NCBI RefSeq assembly: GCF_030463565.1 | Contig: NC_134662.1 | Location: forward strand, 2,480,001 to 2,544,000 | Direction of reading: 5' to 3' | Source of the DNA: Pelecanus crispus | Taxonomy: Eukaryota > Chordata > Aves > Pelecaniformes > Pelecanidae | Length of the DNA: 64,000 nt | Notes under the pieces: model-generated | What the model saw: only the letters and a program-made list of their open reading frames with translations | Database searches by the model: none | What the model was told of the DNA's origin: nothing | In this document: piece after piece, positions 38,263-50,000 of the stretch | Layout: every line of letters begins with the position of its first letter | How positions within the stretch are numbered: position 1 is the first letter of the stretch | Program-made: the position numbers and the translations under genes

Positions 38263-41200
38263 CAGCTCACACCCGCTCCGTCCCGCTGATGGTGCATGCA
38301 CAGGCGTAGGGGACTGTGAGCACGAGCGCCCCGGGATAACGGGGGACACAGACCCCCAGGGCAGTGTAGGAGCAAAGAGATGCAGCAAGAGGCCTTGCAA
38401 ACTCGTGACACAAGGGGGATGCCACATCCCCTCTGCTCCCCGTGCAGCTGCAGTCAGGTCTTGTCCCGTGGCACAAATCCTTCCCAGGCCCCGGGCTCGG
38501 TGAGGTCCCGGAGGACGGGGGACGCTTGGTGCCACACGTAGGGACCAGTCTTCCCGTCCCCGTGCCCAGCGTCGCCCTCTCGGAGTGGAGATTAAAGCAG
38601 CCACGGGCACAATCTTCGCAGATGAGGGATTAACACCGACCTTGCGCGGCGCGGTGCTCTGGCTGCCCTCCTTTCCGGGGATTAGTACTTTGCCGCCGCT
38701 TTCCCTTTTGTCTGTTTCCCCTTCCCCGCTCCCTGTCCCCTTCTGTGCCCCAAATCTGCCGGGCTGCCACCACGCCTGGAAACACCTCCCGGCGCCGGTG
38801 CAAACTCGTCACCCGCCTTTCCGTAATGAAGCACTGTCATTAACCTAATTAAGTAGCAGAGCTGCTCGGTCGGGGTGCTGCAGGGTGCTTTTGGGCCCAG
38901 TGAGGGAATGCGGGCAATTTGGGGGGTACTGAGAGCAGAGCCAGCCCCTCCAGCCACCCCTGCAGAGGTGCAGAGAGTGGGGCAGGTCTCAGCCCCGTGC
39001 TGGGGGTGAAAGACCCAAAGAGAAAATATCCCAAATGAGCCGACTGATGTGACCTGAAGTAGTTCAACATCTGGTGCTGGGGCCTCACCCCAGGTCCCCA
39101 AAGCAGCGCGGGGACGAGCGCCTGGGCAGAGCATCACCACCAGCGCCGCAGCCGGGTGCCCACCAAAGCAACGTGGGGGCACCACCCTGGCACGCCTGCC
39201 TCCACGGGGCGATGCTCACCATGTCTCAGCAGCCCCCTTCTCCTCTCCCTCTTCCTCCTCTCCCACTTCTGAGTCCTCCACCTCCTCGCTGCCAGGATTT
39301 ATTTGCTTTGTGCCTTCCCAGGTGTGTCCTGGCCGCTGTACCTCATGGGCAGGCGGCAAGGGCATCCCTCTCCCCATCTGCTCTCTAGCGACAGCATTTA
39401 CCCGCGCTCTGGCTGCTCTCGCCACGCCAGCCTTGCTTCTCATGGCAAAACCCGCCTGTCCACGGGACATCTCCATTCGCACAGACTCGCACCCCTGCCT
39501 TCGCCGTTTTCCAAATTTTCAACAGCCCAGCATGGCCAGACCGATGGCTTGAAGGGTTGGAGGGGCACCGACCCCTCCAGCATGGGGGGGCCACGTCCCA
39601 TCGCCCCCACAGCACTGGGACAAACTGGCGTGCGCTACCCAGGGGGCAGCCAGGCTGGCTCCAGCCCTTCTGGCTTTGGGGATGCCCAAGCTGTGGCTCT
39701 GAGGAGTGCTGGACCTCACTTCAGGGTTTTTTTTTCCCCAAGTACCCTGCACACACTCCCTTCTGTCCCTCTGGGCCCCTTGGGGACCCCAAAAGCGTCC
39801 GTCAGAGCCTGGCAGGGTGCAGGGAGAGGGGACGGAATGGGCTGGCAGGACACGATGTCTGTGGCTGCTCGAGCCCGTCATGGTGCCGCCGCACGTCCTC
39901 ATTGCCCAAAAGCTGCTGAAAAGGCCAGAGTTCCGGTGGCTGGTGCTTCGTTTACGGGGTGGTGGGCGCAGAAAGGAGGAGCTGCTGCTCATCACCAGGA
40001 GAGGTGGTGGGAGCCGCCGGGGCAGGCTTGCGGCGGGGCGAGGACGAGCCAGCACCTCCCCTCGCATCCCCCATCCCTGCCCCTTCGCCAAGGGGTGCCG
40101 CAGAGCAGACGGCACCCAGCGCCACGGGGACGGCAGGGCAGGACATGCGGGTCCCCATCCTGGGCTGCTGAGCTGTCCCCTGCTTCCTACCAGGTTGCTG
40201 CCTTTCGCCCAAACCTGCTGGCCCCTCTCCTCCCAAAAACCCCTCTCCCGCAGCATTTCAGCCCCTGGCCTCCCCCGCCGCGCCCCGTGCCCCGAGCCCG
40301 TCCCAGCTGGCTCTGTCCCTGGCACAGCATTCACTTCCCAACCCCAGGGAGGCCCTGCAGGACAGACCAGAAGGAGCCAGAAGGTTTTGCAGCGCTCCCA
40401 TTCCCCGTCACCCCCTTCCCCGTCCTTCTTTGCACTCCCAGAGTGCTTGGCTCAGAGCAGCCCTGAGCCGGGGCACCACTGGGATGGGCGACGGGGACCC
40501 CGGGCCCCCCCGGAGAGGTGACACTGATGGAGTGGGGACACCGGGAGCTGGCCCACCCCAGCGCCTCTGCCCGGCATCTCCTGCACCACAGGTCCACCGT
40601 GCTGACGAAGGACACCAAAGGCCAGCGTCACCCTCCCTCCTGTCCCCGAGGGGCTGGCAGTGCATGGGAATGGCCTCAGGGGGCCGGGGGGGCTCCGGAA
40701 CCCCCCGTGCCCACATCGTGGGAAAAGATACAATCTCCATGGATAATTTCCCACCCTGATCCTGTTATCCAAGCTGAGCAATTCTCTGGCAATAAACCCA
40801 TTGCTCGGTGCAATTTAAGAGCTGCAGGAGATTATCTTTTACAGACTATTTTTTTTTTTTTTGGTGCGTGTCTTAATTTTGCCACATTTCCCATTTTCTT
40901 CCAACGAATCAAGCCGAGAGGGAAGCGTTAGCGTTTTGCACACAGCCGCAGGGAGGGGATTAACAACCAGGCGGGATGCAGCGTCGGCTTTCTTTGCTGG
41001 GAGCAGTGGGATGGGACTGGAGACCCCACTGCTGCCCCCGCCGAGCATCCCAGCCCCTTCGTCTCCCCTCACCAGGCACGCAGCCCCTCTCTCCAGCACT
41101 GCTCAGGCTCCACCCGTTGCACCCCCCATGTCCTGACCCCCCCATGTCCAGCGACCAGGGGTCCCCAGATGCCACCTGGGCACCGGAGCATGGATGCGGC

Positions 41201-42892
41201 TGGAGCTGCTTGGCATCCTCTGCCTTCAAGGAGGCTGCTCATAGCCGTGCCAAGAGCCATTTTGCAATCGGCTCTGCCTGGCTGGCGGCCTCGGGAACCT
41301 GAGCCAGCTCTAGGCTGAGGGAGGGACAGCTTCGCTCGGTCCCCCTGGTTCAGAAGGCTCCGCTCCTGCTCTGCTGCAGGGCTGGATGGGAAGGATGCGC
41401 CCAGGCACGACCTGCAAACCCACAGGAAAAAAACCCTCCCAATTTATTGTGACACTTATTTTTTTAATTTAGTGTCGCTAGGCTAAATAAACATGCCAGG
41501 CGCCGTTGCCAGGCTAATGGCCCCCCATGCTTGGCCACATCCTGTGCCCACCACTGCCTCCCCCCCAGGGCTGGGGGATCTGGCCCCTTCCCCTCCCCTG
41601 CCCACGGCCGCTGCGCTGAGCCCGTGAGCACACCAGCTCTCCGCCGTGTTCATTATGAATGAGCCTGGGGTAACCGTACTCCGCTTTTGGTTACTGCTTC
41701 GGCCACCCGATCCTCTAAGCAAAGGCACAAACCCGCTGGCGTTGCTCTAGCCGGCAGCCGGGGAGCGGGAGCCACAGCCCCGGGCTCTCCTTCCCGCTCT
41801 GCAGCCGGGGCAGAGCATTCGGCTGCCCCCGCTGCCCCGCAGCCCCCACCCATGGGTGCCAGGGTGGAGCTGGGCACAGCCCCGACACCCTCAGCGAACC
41901 CCATGGCGGGGGTTAACGGGTGCTGGATGAGCCCCTTCCCAGCAAACCCGGGCGGATACAAGCTCTGGAGCAAGGAGCCGAGGCGGCCGAGGCTCTGCCC
42001 TGCGAGTCTGTGCCAGCCCCGGGACATCCCGCAGAAGCCGCCCCAGCTGCGGAGACCCCGAGTCCCCTGCAGAGACCAGGGGGCCCCGCGGAGCCCATCC
42101 GTCCCGGGCAGAGCCGAGCACAGAGCCAAGCCGAGCCGTGCCGTGCCGTTTATTAATAGCTCATTACTCTGATAGTGCGGCGTTCTCCGGGGCTCGCCTG
42201 GCCCCTGGGGAGCGAGGCCAATTAAGACTCTAGTTGAAGGCCTAGATAGAGGCTCTTCTTCGCATTTAATTTATTTTTAAAAATAACACGCCTGCTGCAC
42301 GCAGGGTTGGGGAACGGAGCCAGGAAAGCCCGAGGCTGAGGGGCTGCGGCATGGTGGGGGGAAGCGGAGAAGATCACCTCTGGCCACTTCTGAGCCCCTG
42401 GGAGCAGCCCCCTCCTTCCCCCCGTCCCCACCAGAATATGTGGCCACCGAGCCCATTTTGTGCCACCCACCGGCAGCACGGTGCTTCCCAGCAGGCCAAG
42501 GTCAGAGCATGGAGGAGCCGGCGCTCTCTGACCGCCCGGCTTTCAGATGCTCAGCCGCCGGCCAACCCAGCTTCAGGTGGGCTTTCGCTCCCTCGCACCA
42601 CCACTTCTCAGAGAAAAGGAGGTGGCAAGGTCTCTTCCACCCCCTTTGAACAGCTCCTGCTTCGGTGGAACATGCTCGGCACAGTCAGCTCCTCCAAGAG
42701 CAATTGCTCCTCGGCTGCCATTTCTCCCCTTTTCTGAATAAAGACTGGAAAATAAGCCAAGGTTGACATTTCTAGGTTCCCGTTTTGACATCAGGCAAGT
42801 ACAAATACTTCAGTTAAAGCAACGTCTTGTTTTATTCTTCCATTGACTTGCAGGATGCAAAATGGTCCTGCTGAGACCTTCTCCTTCAAAAA

Positions 42893-43015
42893 GTCTAGTC
42901 TAGTCTACCCTTGATTGGCTTAGAGTAGACTTGGTAGTGTGGGTTAATGGTTGGACTGGATGATCTTAAAGGTCTTTTCCAACCTAAATGATTCTATGAG
43001 TCTATGATTCTAAGA
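42893..43015 (+). repeat. CR1 LINE 3' end, 5'-truncated
   Basis: The segment ends with the CR1 signature: TTAATGGTTGGACTGGATG, then ATCTTAAAGGTCTTTTCC, then an ATTCTATGA-type tail. It starts within the GTCTAGTCTACCC segment that the other two copies also carry. It is a truncated retrocopy of about 120 bp. Confidence 0.9.
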
Positions 43016-43810
43016 ACCGCACTGCTGCTGCTTGAGGCCAAGCCCGTGCTACCGCTCCTCCTTCATGGGCTCCCAGGAGCACCCAGGGGAGGTTACGTGC
43101 TCAGGATACGGGATGCTGCTCCACCTTTCCAGGGGATGCAGGGGACCCCAGGGGAGGGTGAAGACCCCCAGGTAGGGAGGGAGCAAACAGGGCAGGAAGT
43201 GATGCTGGGACCCAGAAACATTTTGGAAACGCTCATCCTTAACACACCGACGGGGGATAACATCAGCATCCCAACGTACCGGGGACAGGGAGGTGGCAGT
43301 GCCAGCGACTCGTGCCAGCGCCAGCACGTCCCAAACTTGGCACGAGATGGCAGAGGGCTCCTACAAACACCACCAGCAGCCAAACGCTGCTGGAAACGCC
43401 CCGAGTGATGCCTGTTCGCTGCTGCCCGCCTGACAGCCAGCAGCCAGCCCTGGCCTGGCAGCAAAGCGTCCCGGCTGCCTGCCCGCGGCCGCCCTCGCTC
43501 CCCGGCTGCTCCCCCCAGCCTGCGCCAGGCTCCGTGCCAGCGGCGCGGCAGAGAAGGCGGCGCCAACCACGGCTCTGCCGCGCAGACGGCGGCAGCGCCA
43601 CACTCGCCGGGGGCCGTGCCAGCATCCTTGCAGACACCATTGCCCCGCTCAGCCCCCGCGCTGGGGCTTGGGCTGGATTTGGGAGGCAGAAGGAGGGGCC
43701 GAGCGTCCGCTGCCAAAGTGGAGTGATATTTTCCCTGGCATTTACACCTTGCCAGGACTGCTCAGAGGAGAGTGCCGGCCTCTCCGTCAGCACGAGCTCT
43801 GTGCACTCCC

Positions 43811-44038
43811 CGGTCCCAGGGTATCAAGCATCGGAACAGGCTGCCCAGAGAGGTGGGGGAGTCCCCATCCCTGGAAGTGTTCAAAAAATGGGCAGAGGTG
43901 GCACTTTGGGACATGGTTTAGTCTAGTCTACCCTTGATTGGTTTAGAGTAGACTTGGTAGTGTAGGTTAATGGCTGGACTGGATGATCTTAAAGGTCTTT
44001 CCCAACCTAAACGATTCTATGATTCTATGATTCTATCA
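43811..44038 (+). repeat. CR1 LINE 3' end, longest copy in the window
   Basis: This copy includes the classical CR1 string GGAACAGGCTGCCCAGAGAG, 'CCCATCCCTGGAAGTGTTCAAAAA', the 'GGCACTTTGGGACATGG' segment and a triple ATTCTATGA tail. It is about 228 bp, truncated at the 5' end, and well preserved. It carries the GTCTAGTCTACCC...GTAGAC segment at 43921-43953. Confidence 0.93.
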
Positions 44039-47000
44039 GCTAGAGCTAGACGAGCCCTCCATTACCAGCAATGGGAATACAGTTGCATCAAACAGGCTTG
44101 ATGGCTCGTCTGGGACTCAAAACACCCGGAGCTGCTGGCACGGGCTTGGCACAGAGGACGGGCGTCCTGAACACAGGTGCCAACAACTCCCACAGGCGGG
44201 TGCCAGGCTGAGCCCTGGCCCCAGGCTCTACCCCCGGGCTGGGAGCCTTGGCCCAGGTCTCAGGGGATGCCCAGAGCCGGAGCCGCCGCAGGACAAAGCT
44301 CTTCAAGACCAGAACGCAAGCCCAGCTCCCCAGTCCTGCGCCAAAGCCTGTCCAGGCATCAGCTCCTTCCTCCCTGATGGAAAACCCCAAACACTCAATT
44401 ATGCCGTGCAACAACTAGCAAAAACAAAGACACCCCTCCCATATGGTTTTTGGGCTGCAAAGGGAGAAAAACAGGGTCCCTGGCAAGTCTGCTTCACACT
44501 CAGCTCTCACTGGCGATGCTGCTGGCATCGACGTGTGGCAGCCACGGGCTGATGTGGGTCCCTGGGGCATTTTTCAGAGCTGACAGACAAACTTCCACAC
44601 CTGAACATGAAGTCAGGGATTTGAACCGTGTTCTTCCAGCCACCGCTGCAGGTGGCTTTGCTCACGGCAGAGCGTAGTTACCAGGGACATTTTCTCATTT
44701 TCTGGGGGCACTGAAATGAGGACCGAAGGTGACCTGTGCCACTCAGCGTCTCTGGGATTTATCGTGCCACCACCCAAAAATAAACCTGTGGCTCCTGTGG
44801 CTTTACTTTATCCATTGTCTCAAGTCTGCAAAACCATTCTGCTTGTGGCCACACTGAGCTTGGAAAAGCCCCAGAAAAGAGCGGGAGGGCACTGGGAGGA
44901 TGGAGGTGATGGGGAGGAGCTGAAGGGGCATCCCCAGGACCTGCCCTGGCTCCAGGGGTGACACCAGCAGGATTCTCCCTCTGTTTAGGGCAGCAGAAAC
45001 AACCCAGCTAATGCTGTGGAGTGGAGGAGATTAAATCAGAGCCGAGGCATAAACTAAGAGGCAGAAAACTCAGAGGGTCAGAGGAGGTCAGTGATGTCCC
45101 CATGCCTTGCTCTGACGAGGCTCTAGTGATCAGGCAATTAGCAAACCGAGCATGAGAATAATCCAGCTGAAACAGGGAGAGGAGGAGAGAGCTGGGAGTA
45201 TGAAGGAAGAAAATCAGTCACCAGACCTAATGGAGAATTATCTAGCAGAGAGTTATTCCTAATCCCATCAGAGTCTGGCTGGGAAACAAATTCTCCCAGC
45301 TCTGCCACTCTCAGGGCACCCAGAGCACGTTTTGCTGGGTCGGTTCATTTCCCAGCAAAGCCGGGCTGGGGCAGGCAGCAGGGCAGAGCTGGAGGACCAG
45401 AGAGGAGAACCGAGCGGCGGGACAGCCCCGGCAGCAGGAGAGCACCCGACAGGCTCTGTACGGTGGGTCCCCCCACACCATGGTGGCTCGTGCCTGCAGG
45501 ACCCGGTGGCCAAGGGTCCCCGGGGCACAGGGCAGCCGAGTGACGCACCCAACAGCCAACGGCAGAGCCCAGCAGCAGGGCTGGCACCTGCGGCCGCTGT
45601 GCTCCCGAGAGTCACCCTTGTGTCCCTCTGGAGCCTGCTCGAAGAGATGCACATCTTCCTGACGACTCGCAGAAATGGGAAGAGAAAGCACGGAAGGAGA
45701 GACGTCTGTGCGAGGAGACAGGCTGCTGCCGGGTCACTGCAGAAAATGTCCTGAAGCATGACTTAAAGGGACTGCTTGAAAAACATGAAAACCTTGTATA
45801 GAAGGGAGTTATTCTGGTGACTGGCAGCTGCTGCATCTCCCACGTCTCCCCCTGTTCAACAGCCCCAGGTCTCGGGGCCAGCTGAGACAATGCTGGAGCA
45901 CCAAGACTGTGAGCTTTCAGCGGAGGCAGGATTTACCCTTTCTACCCAGCAAAAGCCATGACTGACATCTTCACAGAGCTGTCTTCCCACCCCGTGATCC
46001 CATCCTGAGTCCTAGCCGAGTCCTCAACAGCTGCGACCACAGGACTCTCCACTTTCCTCCCACATGGAAACTCCCAGCCCTCGCAAATGCTGCGAAAACC
46101 CAGAAACAAGGATTCCCTAATGAGCTAAGATGCCAAGGAGACAACTTGAAAGAAGCCACCGCTTTTTTTAGAGACAACCTTATGATTCTTGAGCACGTGG
46201 CCCAGGCAATACTGAGCAGGCAGCCACAGATTGGCCACAATCTGCTTTTCTTCTTGATAGACATCATGTCTGAATCTCTATCTCCACAAGATGCTCCCGG
46301 GAGAGAAGACATTTAGATACAACCACAACGTACAACATTTCTAAAAGGTCACTGCATGTACCAGGGAACGAGGCACAGAAGCCACTCATCAGCAACACGG
46401 GCTTTGGGGAGGTGTTTAATATTCCACAAGCATCTTTATTTCTCTACCAAGGTGAATAACTCTTCTAAAATGAGGGAAGGGGGAGCAGGACAAGTGGTTG
46501 CTCTACTCTTATTTTGACCCAAGCAGTTGGACTGAACCACCTTTTCCTCCAGCCAGATCTGAATTTCAACTACTACTGGGAAACGCTGGCTGAGAGCAAA
46601 CCTGACCCGGATCTCAACAACTTCAGTAGCTGCTGGATCACATGGGAACTAAGGCTGAGTCTGACTCCCCATCTTCAACTGTGCCCAAAACCACCTTGTT
46701 GCAGGCGAGCCGTTCCACCAGCACCCATCAGAAACACTTGAGTTGAACTTGGCTTTAGGCAGTGGCACTGGTCCCCAGACAGGCACTGGGGGTTATTTTT
46801 TGAGGATTCCCAGCAAGTTTCTGCTGCGCAGTGAGAACTTTTAATTTGCAGAAAAGCCCCTTAATGTTGCAGGCAGGACGATGAGGGTCTGGAAGGCAAA
46901 TGCAGGCTGACAGCCCGTGTCCCCAGGACCTCCTCCCGACGTTTTGCCATCGTTGCCTGTCACCAGGACCAGCTGCTGGCCGCATCCCCCATGGTGTCCC

Positions 47001-50000
47001 TGTCCCCGAGCACCCACCCAGCTGGGAGAGAACCCAGCAACGAAATCAAGGCAGTCCAGGTCTAGGAGACTCCCCCTGGAAAACCACCTTCCTCCTCTCC
47101 CACCAAAGGGCAGGACACAGCCCAGGGGCTCTGGGCTTTGCAAAGCTCCCCACCTGAACCAAAGCCGCCCCATCTGAACCAGCCCAGGGCCCAAGGCTTG
47201 CTCGTGCTCAGGTTTCTTCCCGGGCAAGCTCTGGGAGCGGGGACGAGGAACCTGAGCCCTCAGGAAACATCCTCTTGGCATCTGTCAGTTTTAAAGCCCA
47301 CGCCATGATGTTGCCGAGAGATTTACAAAACACAAGCCCATAACAGCCCCGGCTGGCACAGACGTGACAGTCAGGCACGCGCAAATCCTGGCTACGAGCA
47401 GAGCATCTCAGAAAACAGGGCTACGCTCCCGGCAATGGCTCCTGCCCCCACAGAGACACAAATAAAGATCATTAAATGAGAGAGGGGAATTTGCTCCGTC
47501 TCCTGCAGCTGCTTCCCCCTCCTGCCTCCTGGGGCATGCGGCCGCTTTACGAGCTCATCACTTACCTTCTGCACCAGGGCTGCCGAAACGCAGCCGGGGA
47601 ACAACACCCCGGTAAGCAAAGCCTCGGCGGAGAAGAGCACCAAAGCCAGCGTGCCACGCGTGGCTGGAGCCACATGGAAGGGGATGGAGGGAGCTCGCCG
47701 GAGACTGGCCAAGCGGGACATCCCCTGGCAGAGCTCAGGCTGTGCTGGTGCCGGAGGCGGGGACACCCCACACTGACCCCCCACGCTGGAAGCACCCATG
47801 TCCTGCAGACATCACCCAAAGGGGCTCCCAAGCAGCCCGGAGAATGTGCCACCTCGTCACAGGAAGGGACCCTGCGCCTTCACTCCTCTAACCCAGGCAG
47901 CTCCGTAATAAATGAAGTACAGGAGCAGGATGATTAATAATCATAACAGAAAAGCATACGCTGTAATTAGCCACCTTTCAGCAAGCTGATGGATGACGCT
48001 GCTCGGGGGCGTGCGGAGCGCTCGGGCTGGCACACGCGCGGCCGCCCCCCAGCCCCGGTCTGGCCAGCAGCGCCCGGCAGAGCCCTCCCCGCGCCGCCGG
48101 CCGAGGACTTTGCAGCAGCCCGAGCACCAGCTGCTCCCCCCCAGGCTTCGCCTCAGCCAGCGACCTCATTTGTCCACCTGGTCCAGCACGCCAGCCCTCG
48201 TTAGATTCGGTTGTTCATTAAGCTCAGCATCTCGGTGATGCTGGCCTGAGCCCCTCAGGGGGCTGGCACATAAATCACACCGTGATCGATGCCTCTGGCT
48301 GCCAGCACTGGACCTTTGACGGCAAAATCTACTCTTAATCCCTTACCTGAACCGCAGTGGCACCCACTGTGGTGCCAGGCGCTGCACAAAATGAAGTCAA
48401 GGCAGTCCCAGCCACCTCTCTGAGGCTCACGGATAAAACGACAGCCGTTTCCAGGCTTGACTCTCAGAAAGGACCCTGTTCCTGGGGGCTTGGCCCCATG
48501 GGGTGCCTTCACCCACGGCGGGGGGTGCAGGGGTCCCTGGCATGCCGACGAGCCCGGCTTCCCTCCGGAGAGGGAGCCTGGAGCCCTGGGGCAGGCTGCT
48601 GCCAGCCCATGGGCACGGCACCTCAGGAGGGCGACGCATCATTAGGAAGGCTTTAATTCGACCGGACGGCTGGACTCGTGGGCACCATGAACAGACTGAC
48701 AGGCCAGACCAACAGACAGATGTCTGCTCCGAGGACAGGGCGGGAGAGGCAGCCATGGGTGGAAAACAACCCAGTCCCAGCAGGATTGCTCGGCTTTCTG
48801 CAGGAAAACAAGCTTAGAGCTCTGCAAGCAAACCTCTGCGGGTGCAGAGGGGCGAGAGGTGCAGATATGGAACCCCCAATCTGCTGGAAACCCTGCTGGG
48901 AGTGGGAATCCCAGGTGAGGGGAGTGTGGAGCAACAGCCTCCCCTCCACCTTTCAGCTCTGCTCAGCATCAGTCCTGGGCTGAATGCATTTTTTAAGACC
49001 TGCCTACAGCTGCTGCATTGGCAATTTTATTGCCATCCCAATTATGATCATGGGAGCAGCAAGCAAAGAAAGCAAAATGCTATTACAGGGTGAAATAACG
49101 TTTGACATTGCAATCTATACCTCCTCCTGCCAGGCGGGAGTGAGACCAAACCCCTCGCTGTAATAAGCCCCCGAGAGGGGAGGGGGATGGGGGACCCTGC
49201 CTGAGCCCTGTGGAGAGCAGACCCCTCCCAGCCTCACCGCTCAGATTTTGGAGGGGGCCGGCTGCGCCTCAGGGGGGTCCAGCTGCGCCACCCCCACATC
49301 TCCTCCAGGCTGGAAATTGCAGCGAGCGGTGGCATTTGGAGCGAGACACGCTGGCGTCGGTCCCCACATCTACAGCTTCGGGGCATCAGCTGTGGCTGTG
49401 GGACCAGAAGAACATCCCCTTTCCCATACGCAGCCCCAAAGAGGCTCCCGAAAGTCAGAAGTCCCCATGGTGGGAGGGGAAGGGGACAGCAGGGCTCTAT
49501 CACTTTACTCCCTGTCCGGCTTCTCAACAGCAGAGCAAGGGCGAAGCCTTCAGAGCCCCTCTCCCAGGACGGAGCTGGTGGACTCCCAAATCCCCGACTG
49601 AACCCCGAACCGCCGCTCTTCACACCAACGCTGCGCACGCATCCCGGTGCGGCCGAGGCTTGGGTCCCTGCTGCTGCCTGGCAGCAATGTCGGAGCCAGT
49701 GCCAGAGCTGAACACCCCTGAGGTTCCATCACATCCCCACTTGAGTTACTTCTTGCTAATTTTTGGGGTCGTGGCAACAGGCAGGAGATTTCTCAGCCGT
49801 TACGTGGGATAAACCTCTGCGCACCAGTACTGAGCGCTCCACGCTGCAAAAGGAGGCTGGGGATGAGGAGGGAGCTAATGCCACCAAGCAGGGATGGCTA
49901 CGAGCTAGAAATGAGCTGGATTTCAAGTGTCCCAGTGCACAAACCCCATCAGGTACAAGGGCAGTGATGATGCTGACCCTCCCTCGCCCCGCTCGAGCCT

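Noticed and set aside
39303-40521. Plus- and minus-strand frames of 270-390 codons
   Set aside because: They are GC-driven overlapping frames on both strands without splice signals or recognisable domains.
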